DNA of 64,000 nucleotides from Rhodococcus sp. ARC_M5 (GTDB lineage: Bacteria > Actinomycetota > Actinomycetes > Mycobacteriales > Mycobacteriaceae). Positions 8,604 through 18,417 of the stretch are shown here, one piece after another (position 1 is the stretch's first letter; each line of letters starts with the position of its first letter). The notes beneath the pieces were generated by a model. That model did not search any database. It was not told where the DNA came from and was given only the letters and a program-made list of their open reading frames with translations. A program made the translations under genes and the position numbers. The stretch spans positions 1 to 64,000 of the forward strand of contig NZ_JALGQE010000020.1 in the NCBI RefSeq assembly GCF_022810405.1, given 5' to 3'.

Positions 8604-11600
8604 TTATGTAACAACAGGATTCGCCGGTGTTATTGCCGTCCAGCAGACCAGATAGATGTCGTTGGAGTCGATCACCGGGAGCACCGGCGGCGCGGGAGGT
8701 GGAGTCAGCCCGCGAAGATCGGCCAAGTCCCGCAGCGCAAGAACTCTGTCGCGGTCCGATACGCCCGGCATGGTCAGCTCGCGGCGAATCTCGCGTTGAA
8801 TACGCAGCGCATACGGTGCATTGAGCCTGGTCGCCAGCGAATCCTGCAGATCGCCGAGAAAGCTGCCGTGATCGCGAACCAGAGCTGTCGCATCGCGCAT
8901 CACCCGCGGTATCTCAGCTGCGAGATTCGCAGGGTCGGTTTGATACATCCACTGCGTATGGATGTGCTGCTGCGCTACCGCCCACGCGGCGAACGCTGCC
9001 TCGTACATGGTTTCGCCCAGGATCACCGGCGTCGTCTCGACCTGCGGGTCGGCGTGCGCCAGGCACGACAGTGTGTCCTCGACAACGACGGGATCGTCGC
9101 CGACAGTCTGCACGGTCAAGTCCGCATTCAGGGGGACATATCGATACCAGGGCTTCGCGTGGTCACCGATGCGCGCGCAGAACACGAAACCAGGATCGGC
9201 TCCCGCTCGCGCGAAGCCGGTGCCCGAGCCCCACGGCAGGGCGAGGACGCGATGCTTGGTGTTCGTGTCACGGAACGCATTGGCCAGTCGCCTGCGGTAT
9301 TCCTCTCCGGAGAGAGTGGCATTGCCGTCATCGTTGAACAGCGCCGCTTCTTCCCGCCGGATCTGCTCGATGCGCTCTCGTGTGTCGGTGATGCTGCGAT
9401 CGACCGGGGCGACGCCGGGGAGGACTTCACCGACACCGATGGACGCCGCCGCTTGTTTGAGCTTGCGTTGAAGCCGTTCTTCCAATCGCAGCAGCCTGTC
9501 GAGGTCGACGTCAGGGAAGAAGCACCGCATGAACACTTCCGTGTGTGGTGATCCGATGCGGTCGATGCGGCCATGGCGCTGCACCAAACGCATCGGGTTC
9601 CAGGGCAGGTCGTAGTTGATGATGTGCCGTGCCTGTTGCAGGTTGACGCCTTCGGCGAGAACGTCGGTGGTCACGATGAGGTCGTACTTGTCTTCTTCCA
9701 CGCCGGTCCCGGCGGTGAGCGGTGCGAAACCGATGATGACGTCGGACCGGTTGATCTTGTCCGGCCCGCTCACGGTGACCGCGCGTCCCTGGTACACCGC
9801 AAGCCGCGGATCGGTTTGTATCGCACCCACCAAGGCAGTCTCGAGATATCGCGCGGTGTCCGCGAAGTACGTGAACACCAGAACCTTGCGCTTGTTGCGG
9901 GTGTCCTGCTCACCGATGCCCTCGGCCGCGGCGTCGTGGGCGATGGCGGCGAGTTCCTCGACGAGGGCCTTGATCTTGGGATCTGTGCCCGAATGGACCG
10001 TGCGTACCCGGAGCTCGAATGCCTTGAGCAGGTCGCGGTCCGCTCGCACGGCGTCGGTGAGTGCCGCGACGTCGTAGTCGGCGGCAGGAGCGACACCGTC
10101 CAGATCGTCCAGGGAGTCCATCCACTCGTCGACGTCCTCGACGTTGGTCGTCGCCCACTCCCGCAGGGTGTCGCCGGTCAGGACGAGGCCGGCGTCCAGT
10201 GCAGCGAGAAACTGATCGTGGGAGCCGATCATCTTGCCGACAGTGCGCTCGAACGCAAACGACGATGACTCGAATCGCTTGAGCAGACCCGACCGGAGCA
10301 GTCCCGCATTCTGAGCCTCGTACTGCTCGGTGTCGCCGTCCTTGCGAAATCGGGAAGGCACGTACCGCGCCATTGTCAGCACCGCGCCGGGGTCGTCGAG
10401 GATCACACCGGCGGCGAGGGCATCGGAATCGGGGTCATCCTGCACGTTCGCGCCGAGCGCGATCGCGAGGTCGTCGAACACTCCGGGCAGTACTTCGTTG
10501 AGGTTGTAGTCGACCTTGACCACCCGGCAGGTTGGGAACGTGATCTCCTTCTCGATACCGTTGATGACGATCTTGTCCCCGACGTAGTGGTTCTTGACGA
10601 ACCGACGGGTGCGGCGAACGGCCACTTCGTCGAGAACGTCGAAAAGATGCTCGGGGGAGAGATCATCGGGATTCATCGCGATTGCACGCTGGAAGTACGC
10701 GCGAAGCGACGGGATACCGACATCGCCGAACGCAGCATCGTTCGGCGCGAAATACGTGATCAAGTTGTACAGATCTTCGAGACTGTTGTTGACCGGCGTC
10801 GCAGTCAGTTCGACGAGATCCTTCGGATTGGGCCCGGACAGCAACTGCCGTATCGCATCTGCGCGTAGCGTCTTGTCATTGCGGAGCGCGTGGGCCTCGT
10901 CGACGACCACCATGGCGTATTCGTCGAGCGCTTGCAGCCTCGCTGTTCGCGCACCTGCATCTTCGATGTCCACGACCAGCTGCTCGAACGACAGGACGTC
11001 GGCCCGCAGATTCTTCTCCCGCAGGAACGGTGTCCACGTCGAATCACGCAAGGTGGCCGGGCAGATTATCAGTACCTTCTGGCGACGGTCGAACACGGCT
11101 TCGTGAATCAGTTCGCCGGCGAGAAAGGTCTTACCGAGTCCGACTTCGTCGGCGATTAGGACCCCTTTACGCCGTGCGAGGATGCGGCGGGCGCGCCAGA
11201 CGCCGTCTGCCTGAAAGGCCGTCAACCCCAGTCGGGAGGAGATGGCAGTTTCGTCGTCGAGGTCAGCGCCGTAGAGCTCGAACAGCATTCGGAGGAATAC
11301 ATCCCATGGTTGGTGCTGTGACCAGCGAGCCTCGAACAGTGCCGCCAGATCGTAGGGTGCCGATGCCTCCCATTGTTCGTTGAACCAGTCCAGTACCTGG
11401 TTGACGGTGTGGGGGTCGTACTTGCCGAGGTTGAGTTCCTTGTTCTTGGCGAGACCGGCGTAAGTGAAGTTCGACGATCCGGCGATGACGGCTGTCGCAT
11501 CTGTTTCGACGATGAAGGCTTTGCCGTGCAGAAAACCCTGCTCGTAGCGGCGAACCTGAACGGACGGATTGTCTTTCAACCATCGAACGAGTCGGCGGGC

Positions 11601-12011
11601 TTGCTGGTCGGATTCTCGTGTGAACCCCAGGAGGTCGCGGTCCTCTTCCAACGAGCGACGGTGGCCCTCAAGCGCACGCTGTATTTCAGGCGATGGACCG
11701 CGGCGACGACGGCGCTCGGCAAGGACGCGTATACGTGGGCGGTCTTCGGCCTCTGTGGGTTCGGCACCGAGCAGGAGCCTCACCCCACCGGTTTGCTCGA
11801 GCTCTTCGGCCAGGAGGTTGAATCCGCCGGGGTTGAAATAAGCCGTAGCGATGGCCAAGGCAGGGGGAACGACAAGACGGGTACGAAGGCCTCCCAAGAG
11901 GCTGTTAATCGCGTCCGCGACCCGTTCGATCCCTTCCCTGTTGGTGCTGAACTCCGCACGATACGTCGCATTCGGTCCGTCGTTGATCACTTTGTCACCT
12001 TGGCCTTCCAT
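8604..12011 (-). CDS. PLD-nuclease/SNF2-type helicase fusion
   Basis: A large defence-type enzyme of about 1135 residues. Counted from an alternative upstream ATG (12059), the N-terminus carries one phospholipase-D HKD motif, H178-G-K180 with D187 and GSSN at 194-197, the hallmark of PLD-family nucleases. An SNF2/DEAH helicase follows: DEVGLGKT at 304-311, VVVDEAH near 391, ELTATPVNN, and the C-lobe motif EGVNLQQARHIINYDLPWNP...QRHGRIDRIG. The gene follows the methylase on the same strand; ATG 12011 overlaps the methylase end by 25 bases. DISARM systems use separate DrmD helicase, DrmC PLD and DrmMI methylase proteins; here PLD and helicase are one polypeptide. Role: ATP-driven DNA translocation and cleavage of unmodified DNA (inferred). 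Confidence 0.85.
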   Translation of the reverse strand: MEGQGDKVINDGPNATYRAEFSTNREGIERVADAINSLLGGLRTRLVVPPALAIATAYFNPGGFNLLAEELEQTGGVRLLLGAEPTEAEDRPRIRVLAERRRRRGPSPEIQRALEGHRRSLEEDRDLLGFTRESDQQARRLVRWLKDNPSVQVRRYEQGFLHGKAFIVETDATAVIAGSSNFTYAGLAKNKELNLGKYDPHTVNQVLDWFNEQWEASAPYDLAALFEARWSQHQPWDVFLRMLFELYGADLDDETAISSRLGLTAFQADGVWRARRILARRKGVLIADEVGLGKTFLAGELIHEAVFDRRQKVLIICPATLRDSTWTPFLREKNLRADVLSFEQLVVDIEDAGARTARLQALDEYAMVVVDEAHALRNDKTLRADAIRQLLSGPNPKDLVELTATPVNNSLEDLYNLITYFAPNDAAFGDVGIPSLRAYFQRAIAMNPDDLSPEHLFDVLDEVAVRRTRRFVKNHYVGDKIVINGIEKEITFPTCRVVKVDYNLNEVLPGVFDDLAIALGANVQDDPDSDALAAGVILDDPGAVLTMARYVPSRFRKDGDTEQYEAQNAGLLRSGLLKRFESSSFAFERTVGKMIGSHDQFLAALDAGLVLTGDTLREWATTNVEDVDEWMDSLDDLDGVAPAADYDVAALTDAVRADRDLLKAFELRVRTVHSGTDPKIKALVEELAAIAHDAAAEGIGEQDTRNKRKVLVFTYFADTARYLETALVGAIQTDPRLAVYQGRAVTVSGPDKINRSDVIIGFAPLTAGTGVEEDKYDLIVTTDVLAEGVNLQQARHIINYDLPWNPMRLVQRHGRIDRIGSPHTEVFMRCFFPDVDLDRLLRLEERLQRKLKQAAASIGVGEVLPGVAPVDRSITDTRERIEQIRREEAALFNDDGNATLSGEEYRRRLANAFRDTNTKHRVLALPWGSGTGFARAGADPGFVFCARIGDHAKPWYRYVPLNADLTVQTVGDDPVVVEDTLSCLAHADPQVETTPVILGETMYEAAFAAWAVAQQHIHTQWMYQTDPANLAAEIPRVMRDATALVRDHGSFLGDLQDSLATRLNAPYALRIQREIRRELTMPGVSDRDRVLALRDLADLRGLTPPPAPPVLPVIDSNDIYLVCWTAITPANPVVT

Positions 12012-15000
12012 GAATCGAAATGACTCAAAACCGCGGTCAAGCGCGGTTGGTAGTTCCATCCTCGGTGGAAGGTTTCGAAGACATGCACGACCTCGTCGCG
12101 GTCGAGGTCGTACAACAGGCTGACCAGCGCATCGAGTTCGGCAATCAGGTCAGACTTCATCGTCTCGTCTGCGACGGAACCGGTTTTGACCCCGACTTCA
12201 TCGGCCCACTTACGGTAGCGCTCATCAGTAGCTGCCAGCCGTCCGGCAATTTCGACTACCTGCTTTCGCAAAACACTGTCAGGGTCTGGCCGTGGGACAG
12301 GAAGACCATTGAGAATGTGGAAATTCATGCTGAGCTCAACGACCGTACGCGCGATCCAGTCCAGCGGAATGCTGCACAGGACACCGAGGAGATACGCTTC
12401 GTCTCGGCTATCTCCTGACGGAAACAAAAAGTACGGCGCTTTATTAGTGGCAACCCGCCCGGCGGGAACCAATACAGCGCGCATCGTCCGGGTATCGGTC
12501 GATCGCGATATATCCCTGAACATGATGCGAGTATTCAGGCACGGCAGAGTGGTCTCATCTTCAATTTGGGATTGAGAGAATTCGGAGAACGCGGACCTTT
12601 TCAGTCGTGCCTGTCGGTGCCGGCGAGATTGGAGCTCGGCCTGTGCATGTTTGGGGTCCGCCCATCCGTAGTAAGTTCCGGTGTCGGGTTGCCATATGTC
12701 GAAAGAAGCACCTTTGAAAACCGGCCATCCGACTGCCTTGGATAGATCTGTCGAAAAATGCTTCTTGTCGTTTGTCGCGTCGAATTCACGTTGAGGACGT
12801 GCCCTCCACGATCCTGAACGGACGTCGAGCCGCGGGTGTGACCGCATCTTGATGAAGATCGACAGCGCCGCAGCGTCTGGAATTGCAGGGAAAGCTGCGC
12901 CGTCGGACCATCCCCGAAAGTCTTCCGTCGATACTTCCGCACTCCCCAATCCAACTTTCTGTCGATACTCGGAAAGTGAGGCGAACGGCCCGCGAAGCTT
13001 AAGCGCACCGGAGTATTGCTGGCCCTTTCTGATCGTCACCAGGCCAACCGTGTAGCGGTGCTCCATGTCATCGAATACCCATCCTTTAGTGTTGACCAGA
13101 AGGGTCACGTCGGAGAAAGTGCCGTTCGTTAAAATATCTTCACGCCACTCGGCACTGCCCGCAGCGCTGAGAGCGCTTCGCGGTAGGACAACCCCGATCG
13201 CACCGTCTTGGCGAAGTGCCTGCCAGAATCTCCAGGTAAACGCCTTGTACAGGTCTGGATCGCCCGTGCCCATCCCCGGAAACGGGCCCTTGAGAAGAGC
13301 GCCGCGCAGCAGACCGGCCTCAATAATTGCTGCCTCGTACTCGGAGACGAGGTCCGTGCGCGTTTCTTCGAGTTCTGTAATCCGCTCCTTCTGCGCTTTA
13401 TCTTTCAAACTCTTCAAACCAGGGAAGCGAAGTGCCCACCATCCCAGTTTTTCTACGGTGGTTTCTTCCCACGGGGGGTTGCCAAGGAGAACGTCGAAGC
13501 CGGGTCGTTCGCGGAGAAATACCTCAGGGAAGAGGACGGGAAAATGCGCTGCTTGAAGATGCCTGATCTGTTGCTGCACGTCACTTTTCTTTGCGGCGCG
13601 GATCGCAGAGTCCGGGGTCGCGACCCGACTGATCAATCCCAGCCTGGTGGCAATAGCGGCGTCGAAGATCGCCGAGACGCCGTGTGCGTCCTTCCGTGCC
13701 TGAGCATGTGCTTTGGTAGCTTCTCGGACTTCCTTCTTGGTTGCTTCGGATGTCCTGGCGACCCTCAGTAGTCGTTCGCGCGCGGTGTTCAGTTCTTCGA
13801 GGATCTGGTCTTCGAAGATGCTGATTGTGCCGTCGCTTGCGTCGGGGTCGAGGATGTCCAACACTTCCTCGACGGTGGCGATTCCGGTCAAGCTATTGCC
13901 CACGACCAATCCGTGCGACAGTGAGCTCATTGGGAGTCCTGGCACGAATGTGTGGATCCAAATAGCGAGGCGCGCCAGCTCGACGGCAATGAGATTCAAG
14001 TCCAAGCCGTAGATGCATCGCCGCGCGATTTGCCGGCGCAAGACCGCGCGGGATTCTAGCTCGATGTCGAGTGATTCCGGCCCCAGCGTCTCTTGGGCGG
14101 TAACGGTCAGCCGGCGTAGTTCCTCCGTCACCTCTGGTATCGGGTGATTCGCAAGAAACGTCGCGAACCGGTTTTCGATGCGGTCTATTGCTGCTACCAG
14201 GAAGTGTCCGGATCCCATCGCGAGGTCGGCTACGCGGAAATCAAAGAACTTGTCGGCGGCCCGAGCGCCGTCACCTTGCTCAAGCAGGAGCGCAATGGCC
14301 TCAAGATGCGCAGTGAGGGCTGGTTCGAGAGATGCGTCGAGCAGGTGCTCGACGGCGAACGCTTTGGTGAAGTAGGAGCCGGACGCTTTTCGTGAGCCGG
14401 AGGCATTGTGGAAGTACACCTGGCCCGATGGGATCTCGACCATGTCCGAGGACTTCGCAGGTAGATAGGCACCCGTCTTGGGGTCGACTGTCAGATCATG
14501 CGGCGCGACACTCAATGATGATTCGAGAAGGCCTTCATAGATCGTGCCGAACTCGCGTACAGACAATGATCGAAAGTCGACGGGACCGAACGTTCCGTCT
14601 TCTCCGGTGTCTACGACGAGCGCTTTGAGAGCTGGGCCGATCTCGTCGTTGGTCAGTCGCATCGCGGCTATGGCCTTGCCCGATGGGTGCACCTCGTCAC
14701 TTGCGAAGAGACCACCGTTGTATGCCGGCACACCCCACTCTTTGTTTCCGTCGTCGACCGCGCGCCAGATCGCCAGGAGGTCGTCCCACCGGTCGGTGGC
14801 CGCCGGGTCGAACGTCATGTCTGGGTTCTCGGCCAGTTCGCGTGCGGTGGTCTTAAGGGCTTTCTTGGTGTATCGAGGGTTGCGTTGGTAGGGGAGCAGG
14901 CCACGGTCTTCTGCGTAGGAGACGAAGAGAAGTCGGAACAAGATGATCAGGGTTTGGTGGTAGGCCTCCCCGAGATCAGCCTCCGATGTGGCACCCATCC

Positions 15001-16024
15001 GGTTCGCGACAGCCACTGCCAGTTGAGGGACCACGTCGACGTAGACCCGGTCGCGGAGCCGCTTTCCGAGTGCGGCGGCGTGATCGGACGAGGCGTCGAG
15101 TATCGCGGAGACGCTGCCGTTGGAGCTCAGTGCATTGGACGAAAAGAGTAAAGGAAGGTATGCCGCATCGCTGTCGGCGAGCAACGCCAAGTCCAGTTCC
15201 GTGAATGTCTCTGCCTGACCCTTCCGCCCGACGCCGACGTCGGGTTTGGCGGGATAGAGCCGAATCTGTGTCCCTCTGGTGATGACCAGCCAAGGCAAGC
15301 CTTGTTGTTGGGCAATAGCCAGACCTTGCGCGACCGGCGATACTGCGCCAAAGCGAGCTGTTGGACGATCAAATACCTCGTGGTCATCGAGCAGAACGGC
15401 TACTGCGCGGTGGGTATCGTTCGACATCAGGATCAGCGCAACAGATCCGTGGGGCGTCGCCTTGTATCCCAGGCCGCGAATCAGATCGGTTCCGCGCTGC
15501 CGCAGTAGTGCGCTTCCCTTGTCGCGTTCACTCTGCCAATCCGGTCGTGTAGGAACACCTGCCCTCAGTTCGTGAGAGGCGAATAATCCAGCGTTGGTAA
15601 GGCCGGCAACCAGTTGATCTTTTTGTCCGATCAGCAGCCGATGGAAGGCGCGTTCAGCGTTGGCCTGGTCTGGCGCAGAGAGCGCGGCCGCGCAAATCCT
15701 CTCGACCTGCGATAGGTCTAAGTCAGTCAAGACGACAGGGTCGTCCTTAGTGCCACACACAGCAGCTTTGTAAGTTCCGTCGACAACGTAAGCAACAACG
15801 AGAACGACCGGCGCTGCCCGACGTCCCCATCTGATGGACCACAACCGACGAACCTCGTCGACTTTGGGTCTAATCGCCGCAGAGGCCACCGCGATTTCCA
15901 ATGCGTCGATGCCGTCCGCGATGAGCACTCTGTCAGTAACGAGCGACACCGGGGCACCGGTTGGCTTCGTCCACGGGATTTCACGGACATCCGCGTCACC
16001 GAGGAACTGCTCGAAGTCGCTCAC
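11987..16024 (-). CDS. giant N6-adenine DNA methyltransferase (Eco57I-like)
   Basis: A 1345-aa class I methyltransferase. Motif I (SAM binding) is DLAMGSGHF at residues 600-608 and the catalytic motif IV is NPPW at 849-852, the pattern of enzymes that methylate adenine N6. The 600-residue N-terminal part includes a region resembling the nuclease/helical parts of Eco57I and PglX-type enzymes, without an evident PD-(D/E)XK signature. The C-terminal region likely recognises the target. The GTG start at 16022-16024 has GGAGG 6 bases upstream. It forms a two-gene operon with the PLD-helicase. Base composition around 12.4-13.1 kb is visibly lower in GC than its neighbours, consistent with transfer. 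Confidence 0.85.
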   Translation of the reverse strand: MSDFEQFLGDADVREIPWTKPTGAPVSLVTDRVLIADGIDALEIAVASAAIRPKVDEVRRLWSIRWGRRAAPVVLVVAYVVDGTYKAAVCGTKDDPVVLTDLDLSQVERICAAALSAPDQANAERAFHRLLIGQKDQLVAGLTNAGLFASHELRAGVPTRPDWQSERDKGSALLRQRGTDLIRGLGYKATPHGSVALILMSNDTHRAVAVLLDDHEVFDRPTARFGAVSPVAQGLAIAQQQGLPWLVITRGTQIRLYPAKPDVGVGRKGQAETFTELDLALLADSDAAYLPLLFSSNALSSNGSVSAILDASSDHAAALGKRLRDRVYVDVVPQLAVAVANRMGATSEADLGEAYHQTLIILFRLLFVSYAEDRGLLPYQRNPRYTKKALKTTARELAENPDMTFDPAATDRWDDLLAIWRAVDDGNKEWGVPAYNGGLFASDEVHPSGKAIAAMRLTNDEIGPALKALVVDTGEDGTFGPVDFRSLSVREFGTIYEGLLESSLSVAPHDLTVDPKTGAYLPAKSSDMVEIPSGQVYFHNASGSRKASGSYFTKAFAVEHLLDASLEPALTAHLEAIALLLEQGDGARAADKFFDFRVADLAMGSGHFLVAAIDRIENRFATFLANHPIPEVTEELRRLTVTAQETLGPESLDIELESRAVLRRQIARRCIYGLDLNLIAVELARLAIWIHTFVPGLPMSSLSHGLVVGNSLTGIATVEEVLDILDPDASDGTISIFEDQILEELNTARERLLRVARTSEATKKEVREATKAHAQARKDAHGVSAIFDAAIATRLGLISRVATPDSAIRAAKKSDVQQQIRHLQAAHFPVLFPEVFLRERPGFDVLLGNPPWEETTVEKLGWWALRFPGLKSLKDKAQKERITELEETRTDLVSEYEAAIIEAGLLRGALLKGPFPGMGTGDPDLYKAFTWRFWQALRQDGAIGVVLPRSALSAAGSAEWREDILTNGTFSDVTLLVNTKGWVFDDMEHRYTVGLVTIRKGQQYSGALKLRGPFASLSEYRQKVGLGSAEVSTEDFRGWSDGAAFPAIPDAAALSIFIKMRSHPRLDVRSGSWRARPQREFDATNDKKHFSTDLSKAVGWPVFKGASFDIWQPDTGTYYGWADPKHAQAELQSRRHRQARLKRSAFSEFSQSQIEDETTLPCLNTRIMFRDISRSTDTRTMRAVLVPAGRVATNKAPYFLFPSGDSRDEAYLLGVLCSIPLDWIARTVVELSMNFHILNGLPVPRPDPDSVLRKQVVEIAGRLAATDERYRKWADEVGVKTGSVADETMKSDLIAELDALVSLLYDLDRDEVVHVFETFHRGWNYQPRLTAVLSHFDSWKAKVTK

Positions 16025-16504
16025 TAAGCCTCCGTGGGGGTTACTTCAATCACGAGATCAACGTTGTCGACCCTAGTTTGCGGAGGTCGAACGAAGAGTG
16101 ATCGGCCCATATGCAGCGTGGCCGACAGGCCATACTGGTGCTCATCACAGCTGACATCTCGTGATGTGCAGCATCCCAACGGCCGCAGAAGTGGCCCAGA
16201 GAGAACGGTAAAAATTGGGCGAGTGGAGGACGGTCACGCGGACTCGCTACCTGGATTCACGTTCTTCCCGTACGAGGCCGGGTCCAGATCGAGCGGTCCG
16301 TGGCGGGTAGAGAGGCATAAGCAGTTGCTCTGGCATGAGGTCGGCGAAGCGAGGGTGTAATCGAAGAGTGGTTCTTTTCGTGTCGGTGGCCTTGGGCATA
16401 CTTGGCACCAAGTGCAGCGACCGTCATCAGGCGTCGCATCTGGGCGACACCTACTCGGAGATCCTCACGGGGATGCACCGGCCGGTGACGACGATCGGAA
16501 AGAT
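16025..16504. other. intergenic region, no clear gene
   Basis: Divergent space between the methylase and the CBASS-like pair. It must hold promoters in both directions. Short reading frames are present, but none has protein-like composition or a ribosome binding site that I can support. Confidence 0.5.
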
Positions 16505-17119
16505 GTGGCAGAAGAGACGGAGCCTGGCTATACAGGTCAGGCTGGAGAGGACTCGTACTTGCTAGCGCAGGTACGAGAGTCCTTCGGTCGCGTGGTCTAC
16601 AGCCACAAAACCCGCGAAAAGCAGGCCGACATTTGCTTCACGAAGCACCGGTGGCAGCAGGGTGTCCTTATTGCGCTCACGGCTGTCAGCTCCGGCACCT
16701 TCCTGGTCGCGGTGGTCGGCCTATTCGGAGACTCGGCACTTACCAGTCTGGTCACATCGTTCATCGCGCTCCTGGTGACCTGGATCAGCCTTGGGGCCAA
16801 GAATTTCAGGTTCGCGGACGAATCCGACGCCCATCGCGGCGTCGCCTCCCAGCTCTGGGACATCCGTGAGTCTTACATCTCCTTGATCTCCGACCTGATG
16901 TCCGGCGGCATCTCCGATGAGCAGGCCAGGACTCGGCGCGACGAGCTCCAGGAGGCCACCCGCGGCGCTTACGCCGACTCTCCTAGGACGACCTCGAAGG
17001 CATACACACGGGCGCAAGAAGGACTCAAGCACAACGAGGAGATGACCTTCTCTGGCAACGAGATCGACCTGTTCCTCCCCGAAGCGCTTCGTCTCAGTCG
17101 GGGCGAGGCACGATCGTGA
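16505..17119 (+). CDS. SLATT-domain membrane protein (CBASS effector)
   Basis: A two-helix membrane protein of the SLATT family, which forms predicted pores and is found beside nucleotide second-messenger synthases. After an N-terminal helix (LLAQVRESFGRVVYSHKTREKQAD) come transmembrane segments GVLIALTAVSSGTFLVAVVG and LVTSFIALLVTWISLGAKNF, then a long cytoplasmic helical tail. The gene overlaps the CD-NTase gene by 4 bases (ATCGTGAAGA, with stop and GTG start shared). In such systems the signal made by the CD-NTase opens the membrane effector and kills or halts the infected cell. The start is uncertain: GTG 16505 or TTG 16559, both with purine-rich upstream sequence; ATG 16412 seems too far upstream. 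Confidence 0.8.
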   Translation: MAEETEPGYTGQAGEDSYLLAQVRESFGRVVYSHKTREKQADICFTKHRWQQGVLIALTAVSSGTFLVAVVGLFGDSALTSLVTSFIALLVTWISLGAKNFRFADESDAHRGVASQLWDIRESYISLISDLMSGGISDEQARTRRDELQEATRGAYADSPRTTSKAYTRAQEGLKHNEEMTFSGNEIDLFLPEALRLSRGEARS

Positions 17120-18417
17120 AGACATCGGAAATCTTCGACGCGTTACTCGCGAACCTCAAAGTCGGCGGCACGGCGGCGTCGGTTGGGGCGCGCAGAGACG
17201 AAATTACGAAGTCGCTGAACAAGGACTTCCGGTCCAAGGACGGCGACACCGCCCACAAGTTGATGGTCGGCTCCTACGGCCGGCACACCGCCGTCAAAGG
17301 TGTTTCCGATCTCGATATGATTTACATCCTCCCTTCCGATATCCGGACCGATTACAGCAGTGAATCCGGTCCGCGAAGGATGCTCGAGCGCGTCCGGGAC
17401 GACCTGAAGGCTCGCTACTCGAACACCGACATCCGCGTCGATCAGTGCGTTGTGCGCGTGCAATTCACGAGCAACGCTTTCAAGTTTGAGGTCCAGCCAG
17501 CGTTCGAGAACTCTGATGGCAGTTTCGATTACCCGGACACAGCCGCTGGAAGTTGGAAGGTCACCAAGCCTCGCGCCGAGATCGAGGCCACAAAGGCGTG
17601 CAACGACCGCACGTCGACGAATATGCGGCATCTTGCGAGGATGGCCCGAGCGTGGAAGAACGCTAACGGTGTAGGTATCGGCGGCCTGCTCATTGACACA
17701 CTGGTGCATCGGTTCTTCGCCCAGACCACTGACTACGACTCGGCTGGGAGTGGATCGTTCGATTTGATGGTCCGCGACTTCTTCGGCTTCCTCCACCAGG
17801 AGCCGGACAAGGACTTTTACCTGGCACTGGGCAGTAGCCAGCGAGTAAAGGTCAAGGCGCGGTTCCAGCCGAAAGCCAAGAAGGCGTACAACCGTTGCCT
17901 CGAAGCGATCGCTGAAGAGGGCAAAACTTCGGCGAACAAGAAGTGGCGCGAGGTCTTTGGAACATCAGTGCCACTCAAGGCCGTCGTCGAATCGGCTCGC
18001 TCTTTCGACAACACCGAAGAGTTTGTCGAGCAGAAGTACCCGATCGACGTCCAGTACATGCTCGCAATTGACTGCACCGTTGCCCAAAACGGTTGGCGTC
18101 CGGCATCCCTGCGCGAGATGCTCCACGCCAAATCTCTGCTTCTGCCCAACAAGGAATTGGACTTCACCATCGCCGAGTGCGACGTTCCTGGTTCATACGA
18201 TGTCCGTTGGAAAGTGCTCAACCAAGGTGATGAAGCCGAGCGTCGGAACCAAATTCGCGGGCAGATCGTCGAGCCGAACCGCGTGACCGGCAGGCACGAA
18301 CGCACCTCCTTCCGCGGCGAGCATGTGGTCGAATGCTATGTGGTACAGGATGGAGTAGTGGTCGCACGGGACCGCATTGACGTGCCGATCAGCGCGACGC
18401 CTGGTGCTTCCGCCTAG
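17116..18417 (+). CDS. CD-NTase with fused C-terminal sensor domain
   Basis: A cGAS/DncV-like nucleotidyltransferase of 433 aa. The polymerase-beta core is GSYGRHTAVKGVSDLDMIY, with Gly52-Ser53 and the metal-binding pair Asp65/Asp67; FKFEVQPAF near 123-131 offers the third acidic position as Glu. A helical middle domain follows. The last 130 residues (from about SLREMLHAKSLLLPN, ending in VVARDRIDVPIS) are beta-rich and match the AGS-C type sensor seen fused to SMODS enzymes. It would make a cyclic or linear oligonucleotide on phage infection and signal to the overlapping SLATT protein. No Cap2/Cap3 or other ancillary genes are visible, so this is a minimal two-gene CBASS. Confidence 0.85.
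   Translation: MKTSEIFDALLANLKVGGTAASVGARRDEITKSLNKDFRSKDGDTAHKLMVGSYGRHTAVKGVSDLDMIYILPSDIRTDYSSESGPRRMLERVRDDLKARYSNTDIRVDQCVVRVQFTSNAFKFEVQPAFENSDGSFDYPDTAAGSWKVTKPRAEIEATKACNDRTSTNMRHLARMARAWKNANGVGIGGLLIDTLVHRFFAQTTDYDSAGSGSFDLMVRDFFGFLHQEPDKDFYLALGSSQRVKVKARFQPKAKKAYNRCLEAIAEEGKTSANKKWREVFGTSVPLKAVVESARSFDNTEEFVEQKYPIDVQYMLAIDCTVAQNGWRPASLREMLHAKSLLLPNKELDFTIAECDVPGSYDVRWKVLNQGDEAERRNQIRGQIVEPNRVTGRHERTSFRGEHVVECYVVQDGVVVARDRIDVPISATPGASA

Noticed and set aside
9573..10268. Plus-strand open frames inside the helicase gene
   Set aside because: They are opposite the helicase C-lobe, whose motifs are clear; no ribosome binding site or protein-like content.
16412..16504. Upstream ATG of the SLATT gene
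   Set aside because: The added N-terminus (MQRPSSGVASGRHLLG) is not SLATT-like and lacks a ribosome binding site, so the shorter start was preferred.
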